This document shows, piece by piece, positions 50,941-60,121 of a DNA stretch of 64,000 bases. Source of the stretch: JBBTTE01 sp038064395 (GTDB taxonomy: Bacteria; Patescibacteriota; Saccharimonadia; Saccharimonadales; UBA4665); assembly GCA_038064395.1 (NCBI GenBank), contig JBBTTE010000003.1:62001-126000 (forward strand), in the 5' to 3' direction. Below the pieces are notes generated by a model, which did not search any database, was not told where the DNA came from, and was given only the letters and a program-made list of their open reading frames with translations. A program made the translations under genes and the position numbers. How positions within the stretch are numbered: the stretch's first letter is position 1; each line of letters opens with the position of its first letter.

Positions 50941-51842
50941 GACAGCAACTCCTTGGTAACTATGCGTCGACCGAACAATATTCGCCAGACAGCCGTAACA
51001 AGTCCTAACCAGAACAACATACGACGACGATAAGCTTGGGCGTGCCTAACGCTAAGGCAATACTCTCGATACTTGCGACGCAAGGCCCCTACTATTTTGC
51101 TAGGACTAACAGCCCTTAGTGTGAAGAAAAGCTCGTTGCGATAGAATAGCGGCGAATCATATATATGACTGTAGGCTTTGGCTCGGGTGCCGCCCTCATG
51201 AGCCGCTAGATGCAGTATCTCGGCTCGTGGTTCGTAATAAATCTTCATGCCGGCGCGTACCATCTTAAGAGACATGTCGCTTTCCTCACGGAAGGCGTTG
51301 AAGTAATATCTGCTGTCAAACCCGCCAACACTCAGGGCGTCCGCAACCTTGAGCGAATGATTGCCGCCAGGGAATGAGTTGGTATAAGCCGCTTCGGTGG
51401 CAGTGAAGACGCCGTGCGAGATCGCATATTCATCAAACCTTAGAACTTCCTTCTGGACGGGGAAGCCGTCTTGCATAACTCGCCCACCAACGGCGCTAGC
51501 ATCAGGATGTTCGTCGAAAGCCAGCAGATGATACTTAACCAGATCCTTGTCAGGAACAATATCATCATCAAGGAAGAGTACAATCGGGGCTTCGGCTATC
51601 TTGAGGCAGAAGTTCCTAGCTGCAGGCAGTGAAGGTGGCGTAGCACGCACGTAACTGAAGCGAGGGTCATTAATCGAATCCAAGGCAGCTTGTGTCTCAG
51701 GTAAGTGACCATCGCTCTGGTCTACAATAAGCAGCTCTAAGTTGTCGTGTGATTGCTTGAGCAAGGCCCAAATTGTGTCCACTAATACGGCTTCGCGCTT
51801 ATAGGTCGGTATGGCTACGGTTATATCTGGTTTGCTAGACAT
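50937..51842 (-). CDS. GT2-family glycosyltransferase
   Basis: 301 aa GT-A fold. ITVAIPTYKREAVLVDTIWALL, DXD-type metal site VLFLDDDIVPDKDLVKYHL near residue 95, and FREESDMSLKMVRAGMKIYYEP, the acceptor-side EED-like motif. Resembles rhamnosyl- or galactosyltransferases of the WcaA type. Overlaps the previous gene by 8 bp and the next by ATGA. Confidence 0.9.
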   Translation of the reverse strand: MSSKPDITVAIPTYKREAVLVDTIWALLKQSHDNLELLIVDQSDGHLPETQAALDSINDPRFSYVRATPPSLPAARNFCLKIAEAPIVLFLDDDIVPDKDLVKYHLLAFDEHPDASAVGGRVMQDGFPVQKEVLRFDEYAISHGVFTATEAAYTNSFPGGNHSLKVADALSVGGFDSRYYFNAFREESDMSLKMVRAGMKIYYEPRAEILHLAAHEGGTRAKAYSHIYDSPLFYRNELFFTLRAVSPSKIVGALRRKYREYCLSVRHAQAYRRRMLFWLGLVTAVWRILFGRRIVTKELLS

Positions 51843-52758
51843 GCTTAAGTCCCAATCTAACTCCTATAAGTCTAGCGCATTTGCGGCGTAGTCCCCTATC
51901 TGTCAGCAGTAGCTTGAGGCAGGTAATAGTAGTTGGCAGGTTAGCGCGCCTAAGGCTTTTGCGTAGAACGAATAGTAGGTTGCTAGCGATCCGCTCAACT
52001 TGCAGTTGACCCATTTCTAGATCAACGTAGCCCGCTGTGAGCAGGTGCTTGGGCAACAAGGTTTTGCGCGTTGACCAAGCCTTGAGTCTTAGCGCGTCTC
52101 GCTTGCCGTCTTGCTGGGTACTATTCTGGGCGCTGATGCCAGCAGCGTTGTCGCGGTAGACATAAAGAGGCTCGTCAACATTGGCAAACTTACCGAAGCT
52201 AGCCATTCGTAGCCACAGACCGTAATCTTCGGCAGGCCACTCATCTTGTGTGTAGCCACCCGCCTTATCATAAGCTGACTTCCTGAACACGACAGAGCCG
52301 TGGGCGAAAGGCGAGCGGATCAATAATTCCTGCTCAAGCTCCGGATCATTAAGCAGGACGCGGTGCTCGTGCAGCACTTTGCCTGCGCCATCCATGACTT
52401 TCATCGAGCTGCCGACAATAACAAGCTCTTCGTCAGCTTGTAGTAGGCCTAGCTGCTTCTGCAATCTAGTTGGCTCGGACATATCATCAGCATCTTGGCG
52501 CGCTATGTATTCACCACTTGATTGTTCAATGCCCTTGTTTAGGCCAGCTACGAGACCTTCATTGTCTTGGCTGAATAGCTTGATCCGAGGGTCATTGTAG
52601 GACTTGATGATTGATTCGGAGCCGTCAGTCGACCCGTCATTAACAATGACGAACTCGAAGTCCTTATAGGTTTGCGCCAGTATGCTGTCGATAGCGTCTC
52701 TTAAGAAAGCCTCGCCGTTATAGACGCTCATTACTACCGAAACTTGAAGGGTCTTCAT
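51835..52758 (-). CDS. GT2-family glycosyltransferase
   Basis: 307 aa GT-A enzyme. VSVVMSVYNGEAFLRDAIDSILAQ, VNDGSTDGS, metal-binding ARQDADDMS near residue 93, WPAEDYGLWLRMA. Close paralog of the genes at 53714-54655 and 56687-57631, so the operon grew by duplication. TAATG overlap with the gene before. The C-terminal ~100 residues are basic and may bind the membrane or acceptor lipid. Confidence 0.9.
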   Translation of the reverse strand: MKTLQVSVVMSVYNGEAFLRDAIDSILAQTYKDFEFVIVNDGSTDGSESIIKSYNDPRIKLFSQDNEGLVAGLNKGIEQSSGEYIARQDADDMSEPTRLQKQLGLLQADEELVIVGSSMKVMDGAGKVLHEHRVLLNDPELEQELLIRSPFAHGSVVFRKSAYDKAGGYTQDEWPAEDYGLWLRMASFGKFANVDEPLYVYRDNAAGISAQNSTQQDGKRDALRLKAWSTRKTLLPKHLLTAGYVDLEMGQLQVERIASNLLFVLRKSLRRANLPTTITCLKLLLTDRGLRRKCARLIGVRLGLKHV

Positions 52759-53717
52759 TATTTCTTCCCAGACGGCTTCTTAACGGCCTTGATGAACTGC
52801 GCCACCTTCTTGCGAGGTAAGTAGTGCCAGCTACCGCCAGCCAGAAGCCTAGCGTACATTCTTATGTATGTGGCGTTTCGTTCTATTCGTGCCGGATTGG
52901 TTACTACTAGCTTTCTGAAGTTGCGTCGTGCTTTCTCCACGTCGCCCCCCATGAAGTAGTACAGCGATGAATCGAAGTAACAAACACCCTTCAGGCGAGC
53001 TGCTTCACGCAAGTTAGGCTTGAACTCTTCTAGCATCAGAGGCAACATATAGTCCAGACCCTTGGCCATCTTGATGTAATCTTGCTGCATGCCTTCGGGT
53101 AGGACACGCAAAGAGGCCAAGTAATCCTCAATGCAATAGATCTTGTAGTCCTTGGCTATTCGGAGCCACATTTCCCAATCCTCGCCGATCAAGAAGTCTT
53201 CTCGGAAGACGCCGACAGCATCAAATACCTCGCGGCGAATCAGTACCATACTGGCACTGCCAGAAATCCTATTACCACCTAGCAAGTAGTGATAAAGGTC
53301 GCCGCTCTTAGAATATTTGACCTCGCCGACTTCCTTGTCGTTCTCGTCGATCAGCTTGTGGAAGCCGTATACCATGCCGTAGTCAGAACGATCGGCTAGA
53401 GCTTTGACCTGTCTCTCTAGCTTGTCCTTGTGCCAGATATCGTCGGCGTCTAGGAGGGCCACAAACGGTGAGTCCGACATCTTAATCCCGAGATTTCTGG
53501 CTTCGGCTTGGCCGCCATTCTTCTTCTTGTGGTAGTGGACACGGGCATCCTTGATTGTCTTGACGTAGTCTTCAGTTTTGTCGGTGGAGCCGTCATCTAT
53601 TATGTATAGTTCCCAGTCTTGATGCGTTTGAGCAAGCACGCTATCAACAGTCGCCTTTAAGTAAGGCAGGCCGTTGTAGGTAGGGATGATAACATCAACT
53701 TTTGTAGCTTGGCTCAT
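52758..53717 (-). CDS. GT2-family glycosyltransferase
   Basis: 319 aa GT-A enzyme. VDVIIPTYNGLPYLKATVDSVLAQTHQDWELYIIDDGSTD, metal site ALLDADDIWHKDKLERQ, acceptor motif IGEDWEMWLRIAKDY. It belongs to a different GT2 branch from its neighbours (LDADDIW type). Basic C-terminus. ATGA overlap with the gene before. Confidence 0.9.
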   Translation of the reverse strand: MSQATKVDVIIPTYNGLPYLKATVDSVLAQTHQDWELYIIDDGSTDKTEDYVKTIKDARVHYHKKKNGGQAEARNLGIKMSDSPFVALLDADDIWHKDKLERQVKALADRSDYGMVYGFHKLIDENDKEVGEVKYSKSGDLYHYLLGGNRISGSASMVLIRREVFDAVGVFREDFLIGEDWEMWLRIAKDYKIYCIEDYLASLRVLPEGMQQDYIKMAKGLDYMLPLMLEEFKPNLREAARLKGVCYFDSSLYYFMGGDVEKARRNFRKLVVTNPARIERNATYIRMYARLLAGGSWHYLPRKKVAQFIKAVKKPSGKK

Positions 53718-54655
53718 AGGAATTCATACTCCCATCTGTCGAAGCGTGGCTTGTACAGAACATATTGGGCGTAACGGTAGTTCTTCTTATTGGTTGGCTC
53801 GAGCAATATAGCTAGCAGTATCATGGCGAGTCCGCCGAACAGGCGATCAGCCTTGCGGTGCAAGTACGCCATGTCACGGTAGAGAACGGCTTTCCGATTC
53901 CTGTAGTGATGGCCACTTGGCTTGTAGTAGAGCGCTCTGTAATCACGGCGGTGCTTCAAGAAATGCTCGAAGGCTTTGTCGCGAACAGCGAAAGTCTGCT
54001 GGATTTGCAAGTCTAAGTTCTGGCGAGTAATGCCATCGTCGTTCCGGCGGTAGAGGTAGAGTGGCTGCTCTATATTAGCTATGTCGGCGACGCGGCTGAT
54101 TCTGGTCCAAAGATCGTAATCCTCTACATAGCCAACACCCTTATCATAATCGCCCGTCTCAGCAAGGACGCTCTTGCGGATCATCACAGAGCCGTGCCCA
54201 TATTGGTTACAAGTGATCTGGGTAAGCTTGAGGTCTGCTGGGGCAGTAAAGACATTAGTTGTAGTTAGCTTCTTGCCATCGACATCCATGACAGTATAGT
54301 TGCTGCCGACTAGGCCAGTCTTGGGGTTGGCGTCCAGGTAGTCAACTTCCTTTTGCAGACGAGTAGGTACAGAGACGTCATCTGAATCCTGACGGGCAAT
54401 GTACTCACCTTTGGCCAGCTCAAGCCCCTCGTTGAGTGAGGCTGTCAGTCCTTTGTTATCACGGCTTATGAGACGAATTCTTGAGTCGCCGTAGCTCTTA
54501 ATAATATTCAGGCTGTCGTCCGTGGAGCCGTCATTGATAATGATGAACTCAAAGTCCTTATACGTTTGTCCTAGTATGCTATCAATTGCCTCGCGCAGGA
54601 ATTCCTCGGAGTTGTAAACGCTCATCAGAACGCTGACTTTGGGTGCTTTGCTCAT
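53714..54655 (-). CDS. GT2-family glycosyltransferase
   Basis: 313 aa from ATG 54655, which overlaps the upstream stop (ATGA); a longer start at 54715 is unlikely. VSVLMSVYNSEEFLREAIDSILGQ, INDGSTDDS, ARQDSDDVS near residue 92, YVEDYDLWTRIS. Paralog of 51835-52758. The C-terminal part ends in an aromatic/basic stretch with one hydrophobic helix (GGLAMILLAILLEP). Confidence 0.9.
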   Translation of the reverse strand: MSKAPKVSVLMSVYNSEEFLREAIDSILGQTYKDFEFIIINDGSTDDSLNIIKSYGDSRIRLISRDNKGLTASLNEGLELAKGEYIARQDSDDVSVPTRLQKEVDYLDANPKTGLVGSNYTVMDVDGKKLTTTNVFTAPADLKLTQITCNQYGHGSVMIRKSVLAETGDYDKGVGYVEDYDLWTRISRVADIANIEQPLYLYRRNDDGITRQNLDLQIQQTFAVRDKAFEHFLKHRRDYRALYYKPSGHHYRNRKAVLYRDMAYLHRKADRLFGGLAMILLAILLEPTNKKNYRYAQYVLYKPRFDRWEYEFL

Positions 54656-55530
54656 AGCTTGATCCACTCTTCTGGCAGAATGTCCTTGGTGTCCATGCTG
54701 GTGTCGTTGAACCACTTCTTGGGTGCGATGACTATCTTGTCTGGGTTAGGATTGAGCCAAGCCCCCCACCAGCTGAACGAACTATTAGCAATGATGTGAT
54801 GTTGGCAGTGGGTCATCAGGCGCATATCCTCGATGCCATCCTTGTTATGAGATACATATGTGGACGGGAAGTCGATCTTGAGATTTTGCTTGCACCACTC
54901 CGGATCATCGGAGAAGACGAAGAACGTCGGGTCCTTAACCTGCTTAGCGATTTTGGCAACAGCGGCCTTATAGTAGTCCAGACCGGTCAAACCGTGGAAG
55001 GCATTAGTGTTGGCGTTGTTAGCGTAGTCACCGCGCCTAACGTGGAGTGAGATTGCATTGGATCCAGAGATGTCTCGGAGTAGTTGCTGGTTCTTAGAAG
55101 ACGGTGGGTTAGTGAACTCGAAGTCCTCCAGAAGCTTGTTGCGAGCGTGAGCGAAGTATTTTTCGGTTTGCCAGAAGCCATCAAGCAAAGTATTGTTTTG
55201 CAGCTTCAAAACTCGTGAGTCGAAGCCGTGGCCGCTTTCTTTGTATACAAGTACGCGCGGCTTAATACGGCCCTTGGTCAGGTCATACAACTTGGTCTTA
55301 GCGGTTTTATTGCGATCGGATACTAGAGTAAGTCGCTCAGGATTAACGAAGGCTTGCTGAAGCGCAAAGCCGTCAAGCTCGTAACGCCTAGGCGTGTCGA
55401 CATCAACCGCAGTATCGAACCAAGACTTATCGATCGCTACGGCCGTTCCTAGCTTCTCGGCTATGCCTACGGCTGCAGCGTACTGGAACATTTGATTACC
55501 TAGGCCACCCATAAGTTTGGCTATGATCAT
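54652..55530 (-). CDS. GT11-family fucosyltransferase
   Basis: 292 aa from ATG 55530 (ATGA overlap; the in-frame start at 55581 lies in the previous gene). The N-terminus MIIAKLMGGLGNQMFQYAAAVGIAEKL has the GT11 signature GGLGNQMFQYA. Motif I ISLHVRRGDY (HxRRGDY, donor phosphate binding) is near residue 150, then FFVFSDDPEWCKQNL, and NSSFSWWGAWLN. GT11 enzymes are alpha-1,2-fucosyl- or related transferases using GDP-L-fucose, which fits the fucose synthase at the operon start and gmd nearby. Confidence 0.93.
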   Translation of the reverse strand: MIIAKLMGGLGNQMFQYAAAVGIAEKLGTAVAIDKSWFDTAVDVDTPRRYELDGFALQQAFVNPERLTLVSDRNKTAKTKLYDLTKGRIKPRVLVYKESGHGFDSRVLKLQNNTLLDGFWQTEKYFAHARNKLLEDFEFTNPPSSKNQQLLRDISGSNAISLHVRRGDYANNANTNAFHGLTGLDYYKAAVAKIAKQVKDPTFFVFSDDPEWCKQNLKIDFPSTYVSHNKDGIEDMRLMTHCQHHIIANSSFSWWGAWLNPNPDKIVIAPKKWFNDTSMDTKDILPEEWIKL

Positions 55531-56684
55531 TTGACTGCCTCCTCGTATAGGTCGATGTAGCGCTGTGCTATCTTCTCCCAAGTGAAATTGGCTTGCCAGT
55601 TCTTGCAGCCTTCGCTACCGAGCTTGCGGCGCAAAGCTTCGTCGTCGTGAAGCTTCTTGACCAACTTAACAGTCGGGTTGATTCTAGCGAAGACGTTGCC
55701 ATCATGAAGCTTGTCAGGCCGAGTTCTCGTAATAACTCCGCCTCGAGTCCACTTAGCGATCTCAGCCGCATTACCAGCCTTGTTGGAGACGAAGGGTAGG
55801 CCGGCCGCCGCGGCTTCGAACAATACTATCGGACTAGCTTCGACATTCGATAAGAATAAGAATATATCTGCTGACTTGAGCGCGGCCACGGTCTGCTGCC
55901 GAGGAACGGTTAGTAGCAGAACCTGCTTGCCCTTCCTATTCTTATTGATCCTGTCAGCCTCCTGCTTGCACTGCTTGAAGCAGCCATCATCTTGTGGACT
56001 ACCAATGATAACGAGCGTAGCGGCGAAAGGTAATTTCTCAAACACTTCCAGTGTCTCGCTGTGACCCTTGGAGCCCGTGTGGTTGCTAATAGTTAATATG
56101 AAGAAGTTCTTGATGCCGTACTTCCCCCGGAAATCGAAGTCGTTCTGCGGGTTACCAAACTCGGTCTCATCCGCCCCATTGGGTATTACATGCAGGTTAC
56201 TTAGACGTTTTCGCCTAGCAAACTTGTAGTCGCGGTACTGCTTGGTCAGATATATGCTGCCGTCATATTTCTTAAGTATCTTGGGAAGTTTGGCGAAGTA
56301 AGCCTTGAAGTCAGGATTGCGAAGCGAAGAATAGCCACAAGGAACGATGAACTTCTTGGCGCTTATATTGTCTAGACATTCAAAGGCTAAGTCGGTCGCC
56401 CACTGTTGAGCGGCATAGTTCATAACTACATCAAACTTACCACTACTCAAGAATTGCTTGTACTTATCGGTTTCGCCCTGCATGCCGACAACTTCATTGC
56501 CGCGGATATCGAACTCAACAACTTTGACGCCGTTGATGGTGCTCGACTTGCGCTCTGGTAACTTGGTCGTGGCGATCGTCACTTCGTGACCGACCTTAAC
56601 CATCCGCTCGCTTATCTGCTTGACCACTTCTTGTGCGCCGCCCGTGGAAGGCGAGTAGAATTCGACGGTGTGCAGGATTTTCAT
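55527..56684 (-). CDS. GT4-family glycosyltransferase
   Basis: 385 aa GT-B enzyme. MKILHTVEFYSPSTGGAQEVVKQIS, donor region ILTISNHTGSKGHSETLEVFEKL and E-x7-E in NVEASPIVLFEAAAAGLPFV. Resembles LPS-type mannosyl/glucosyltransferases. Two bases follow the previous stop; ATGA overlap with the GT11 gene. Confidence 0.9.
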   Translation of the reverse strand: MKILHTVEFYSPSTGGAQEVVKQISERMVKVGHEVTIATTKLPERKSSTINGVKVVEFDIRGNEVVGMQGETDKYKQFLSSGKFDVVMNYAAQQWATDLAFECLDNISAKKFIVPCGYSSLRNPDFKAYFAKLPKILKKYDGSIYLTKQYRDYKFARRKRLSNLHVIPNGADETEFGNPQNDFDFRGKYGIKNFFILTISNHTGSKGHSETLEVFEKLPFAATLVIIGSPQDDGCFKQCKQEADRINKNRKGKQVLLLTVPRQQTVAALKSADIFLFLSNVEASPIVLFEAAAAGLPFVSNKAGNAAEIAKWTRGGVITRTRPDKLHDGNVFARINPTVKLVKKLHDDEALRRKLGSEGCKNWQANFTWEKIAQRYIDLYEEAVK

Positions 56685-56686
56685 CG

Positions 56687-57631
56687 CTACTGCTTAATGT
56701 TGACTAGATTATAGTTGTGGCTTCTAGGGTTACGACGAATGTCCTTGAGGACGGCACGGCCTTTTGGTAAGCCCCAGACTATGGTTTGAAGCTTGGTGGC
56801 CTCAAGATAACGCTTCTTCTTCCGCAGAGCGATGCACAGGGCCGCCACGAAATAAACGTACTGTTCTTGGTATTTGGGCCCTAGACTAGCATAGTGCTTC
56901 AGACCGGTCTTAACAGCAGCCTTAGATAACTTAACTTTGGTCTGGTTCTCCCATATTTCACTCATCAACTTGGTGATCTGGATCTGACGCTTGGCATCGC
57001 CCTTGTGCGAAATGCTGTCAGGATTAACACGCCAACCATAAAGTTGCTTAGCCATGTTTGCTACAGGGTAACGGCTAGATATTCTCCACCATAATTCGTA
57101 GTCTTCAATTGGCTGCTCGACGTCGTAGAACCCGGTTGTTTCAAGCGCCTTCTTACGCATCATTATGGTTCCATGACCAAAAGGATTGCGGACGAGAAAT
57201 TCTAGACCAACGTCACTTGGACGGTCTAGATGAATGGATCGGTCAATAATTCGGCCATCTTGATCGATTAGGTCAAAACCGCTACCGACTAGCGCTACCG
57301 ACGGATTCTTTTCGAGATACTTTAGCTGTTCAGCAATCCGTGTTGGGTAGGATATGTCATCACAGTCCATCCTGGCGATATAGGTACCAGAAGACTGCTT
57401 GATGCCGTGATTTAGGGCCGCGGCTAAGCCCTTGTTGGATTGATGTATGTAGCGGATACGCTTGTCACCATAGGTCTCGATAATTGTTCTGCTGTTATCG
57501 GTAGAACCGTCATCTATAATTACTAGCTCTAGGTTCTTGTGTGTCTGGAGCAAAATGCTGTCGATAGCAGTGTTAAGGTATTCTTGGCCGTTGTAGACTG
57601 CCATTACAACTGATACTAAAGGTGCTGCCAT
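56687..57631 (-). CDS. GT2-family glycosyltransferase
   Basis: 314 aa from ATG 57631 (TAATG overlap with the methyltransferase stop; an upstream start at 57655 lies inside that gene). LVSVVMAVYNGQEYLNTAIDSILLQ, IDDGSTDNS, metal site ARMDCDDIS, QPIEDYELWWRIS. Third member of the GT2 paralog set. Basic C-terminal tail. Confidence 0.9.
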   Translation of the reverse strand: MAAPLVSVVMAVYNGQEYLNTAIDSILLQTHKNLELVIIDDGSTDNSRTIIETYGDKRIRYIHQSNKGLAAALNHGIKQSSGTYIARMDCDDISYPTRIAEQLKYLEKNPSVALVGSGFDLIDQDGRIIDRSIHLDRPSDVGLEFLVRNPFGHGTIMMRKKALETTGFYDVEQPIEDYELWWRISSRYPVANMAKQLYGWRVNPDSISHKGDAKRQIQITKLMSEIWENQTKVKLSKAAVKTGLKHYASLGPKYQEQYVYFVAALCIALRKKKRYLEATKLQTIVWGLPKGRAVLKDIRRNPRSHNYNLVNIKQ

Positions 57632-58293
57632 TACTTTCGCCTCCAGTTTTCCCAAATGAACGGATAGTTATAGGTCATGACATGAGTCTTGCCCAGTAGC
57701 TCCTGTATCTTGAGCCGCTTCTTGCGACCATTAGGTACAAACTCATGGAATTGCAGCTGCAAGTCAGTAATGTTCTTGATCAGACCAGTCTTAATAAGAT
57801 GTTCCAGTAGCTCGTATTCGCCCCCTTCGATATTAATCTTGATCAGATCAATCTTGAGTGACTTAGGGATAAAGTCACTGGCCTTCACTAGCTCGATCTT
57901 CTCGGTCTTAGCACCTTTCTTGAAGGTCGAAGATGATGCAAGATCGAGGCTTATTCGCTCTGTGTAGGTTCTGCCCTCAAGCCCAAAGGGATAGATATTG
58001 ACCTTAGGGTTGTCCTTGAACTTCTTCTCGAGAATCTCCACGAACTTCAGGACAGGCTCGAAGACTTCAACTTTGCAGCCGTAGAGCTTGTTAATCTTCT
58101 CGGCCCATTCGCCCTTGTAGCCACCCATGTCATAGGCTACTGAATTCTTGTTGAGGTTGTAGCTGTAACGAAATTTCTTGTCACCATCAACTCTAAACCA
58201 TGGAATAACGCGGCATTCCTCCGGACTGAGTTTGGGTTCTTGCTCAATCGGATTACTGTAATAATTAAAATAGTGATCAAGCTTAGCTGACAT
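57631..58293 (-). CDS. FkbM-family SAM-dependent methyltransferase
   Basis: 220 aa Rossmann-fold methyltransferase. SAM site VAYDMGGYKGEWAEKI near residue 51, then VEVFEPVLKFVEIL (acidic ribose-binding Glu), and IDLIKINIEGGEYELLEHLI, the FkbM hallmark KxNIEGxE. Likely O-methylates a sugar of the surface glycan. A 220-aa length is typical. Coupled by TAATG to the next glycosyltransferase. Confidence 0.88.
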   Translation of the reverse strand: MSAKLDHYFNYYSNPIEQEPKLSPEECRVIPWFRVDGDKKFRYSYNLNKNSVAYDMGGYKGEWAEKINKLYGCKVEVFEPVLKFVEILEKKFKDNPKVNIYPFGLEGRTYTERISLDLASSSTFKKGAKTEKIELVKASDFIPKSLKIDLIKINIEGGEYELLEHLIKTGLIKNITDLQLQFHEFVPNGRKKRLKIQELLGKTHVMTYNYPFIWENWRRK

Positions 58294-58296
58294 TGG

Positions 58297-59526
58297 TTAA
58301 TTTCCTTTCTTCCATTGTACGACAGTTGCCTCTATAAGATCGTGTAGTACTTTGGACAATTCCAACATATTTTTATTACTCTCGGCCTGTAATACCTCAT
58401 CTGAATGCTGAGTAACCTGCCTGCCCAGCTGGTCTTCCAGTTTCTTGGCTAGGTCATCAGCGGATCCAGCTTCGAAGAAAGTTAAATCTAAGGCCTTCAT
58501 TTCCAGATTGACTGGAATATCAGAAGCTATGATAGGTGTGCCAAAAGCCGCCGCATTGTAAGCTGCGCCACCACCAGGCCCACCCTCATACAGCGTTGGC
58601 TGGACGAGCGCCAGAGAAGATCGTAGAATTTGCAATTGGTCATCCTTGGATATGAAGCCGAGTAGGTGCACCCTGTCTTGTAGCCCCAGCTTCTTAATAA
58701 GTGCACGAATATTGGGGATGTGTTTCTCGTCTCTGGGTTCTTCCATCTTGCCAGTGCAGACTAGGTCGACCTCAGGGTATTTGGCAGCAATCTTGCCGAA
58801 GGCCTTGATGGCCGTGATGTGATCCTTGTGTAGCCAGAACTGGTTACAGACAGCGAAGTAGTCACGAGTAAGCTTGTACTTCTTGAGCACTGACTTGCTG
58901 TCTTGGTCAAGCCACGCCTGATCAAGGCTAGGTGCGAAGGGCAGGCTGACGACCAAAGACTGCTTGGCTAGCTCGGGGAAGAAGGTGGTTATATCTTTCT
59001 TGGTTTCGCTTGAATTGACAAGCATAGCAGGTGCGTCCTGCAGCATATCTTGGAAAGATTTGTCACGACCGTCGATCTGAGCCTGATCAAAGTACTTAGG
59101 CAGATGTCTGTGCTGAAAATCCCATATATAGCCAACCCACGGTTTAGGGAAGTCTTTGCCAAGGGTCTCGGTTACTGGCAGAACTACATCCAGGCCTAGC
59201 TTATCTATAGTGCCAAGTAATCCATCAGGGGTGTTGCGGTAATAGACCACCTTGATATTCTCTGCTAGCTTATCGAGGGATGGGTTAGAAGGGTTCTTCA
59301 ATTCCAGAGGCTTCGGCACGCTTAGTTTATTGATGTGACGACGCCACTTCTTGGGTGTGGTGTGTTCATACATATGAATTGGCTCATTGCTGTCAGGTAC
59401 TAGGAAATGCATTTCTAGGTCATCGTTTTGGGCCAAGGCGTTAGCGATGTAAGTTATAAAGTCGACACCACCGCTCCACTCCACAAATACTTTTGCTAGA
59501 ATACCGACTTTTGTTTTGCTAGCCAT
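58297..59526 (-). CDS. GT4-like glycosyltransferase
   Basis: 409 aa from ATG 59526 (8-bp overlap with the acyltransferase gene; the start at 59583 is inside it). GT-B fold: KTKVGILAKVFVEWSGGVDFITYIANAL, VSLPFAP, CNQFWLHKDHITAIKAFGKI and VQPTLYEGGPGGGAAYNAAAFGTPII. The usual E-x7-E second Glu is replaced (EGGPGGGAAYN), as in a GT4 subgroup. Donor unknown. Confidence 0.85.
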   Translation of the reverse strand: MASKTKVGILAKVFVEWSGGVDFITYIANALAQNDDLEMHFLVPDSNEPIHMYEHTTPKKWRRHINKLSVPKPLELKNPSNPSLDKLAENIKVVYYRNTPDGLLGTIDKLGLDVVLPVTETLGKDFPKPWVGYIWDFQHRHLPKYFDQAQIDGRDKSFQDMLQDAPAMLVNSSETKKDITTFFPELAKQSLVVSLPFAPSLDQAWLDQDSKSVLKKYKLTRDYFAVCNQFWLHKDHITAIKAFGKIAAKYPEVDLVCTGKMEEPRDEKHIPNIRALIKKLGLQDRVHLLGFISKDDQLQILRSSLALVQPTLYEGGPGGGAAYNAAAFGTPIIASDIPVNLEMKALDLTFFEAGSADDLAKKLEDQLGRQVTQHSDEVLQAESNKNMLELSKVLHDLIEATVVQWKKGN

Positions 59527-60121
59527 CAATTCTCCGTGCTGGCACTCCCACGTATGTTCCTGGCTGATCAATGTTGTTGACAACTACTGCGCCGGCACCA
59601 ATGATGACATCAGAACATATCGTTATGCCGTCAATTATGGTTGCGCCTAGACCTACGAAGACGTTGTCGCCGATGGTTGTTCGGCCACCAATTATCACTC
59701 CTGGGCAGATCTGGCTAGCGCGTCCAATCTTGACCTCGTGCTCTACGATAGCTCGAGTGTTGATAATACTAGCTTCACCGACGCTGACTAGGGGCCCAGT
59801 GTAGGCCTCGTGACCAACGAAGCAGCCCGCTCCAAGCTCTGTGTCACGGCCGATGTGCGCATCCTTAGCAATCACTTGAGTCAAGTTGTCGCCGAGGCTT
59901 TCGCAAATGGATTGTCGCTTGAGATTGTCGCCCAGAGCTACGAACCCAACTCCACCCGAGGCAGGACTATCGGCTACCACATCGAACCCGAAGATCTTCT
60001 CGTCTGGCCTTGCAGCGTCGTCAACAAAGGTAAGCTTGGCATCGGGCTGATTGTATAGAATAACCTCCGCCACACTCCGAGCGTGGCCGCCGCAACCGTA
60101 TATAACGTAAGCATCACTCAT
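59519..60121 (-). CDS. PglD/NeuD-like sugar O- or N-acyltransferase
   Basis: 200 aa. N-terminal nucleotide-sugar binding domain (AYVIYGCGGHARSVAEVILY) followed from ~residue 85 by hexapeptide repeats of a left-handed beta-helix (IGRDTELGAGCFVGHEAYTGPLV...VIIGGRTTIGDNVFVGLGATIID). The catalytic His is probably in VEHEVKIG. It abuts the DegT aminotransferase gene (TAATG), the same pair that makes N-acetylated diaminosugars (PglE-PglD), so it likely acylates the amino sugar made there. Confidence 0.88.
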   Translation of the reverse strand: MSDAYVIYGCGGHARSVAEVILYNQPDAKLTFVDDAARPDEKIFGFDVVADSPASGGVGFVALGDNLKRQSICESLGDNLTQVIAKDAHIGRDTELGAGCFVGHEAYTGPLVSVGEASIINTRAIVEHEVKIGRASQICPGVIIGGRTTIGDNVFVGLGATIIDGITICSDVIIGAGAVVVNNIDQPGTYVGVPARRIDG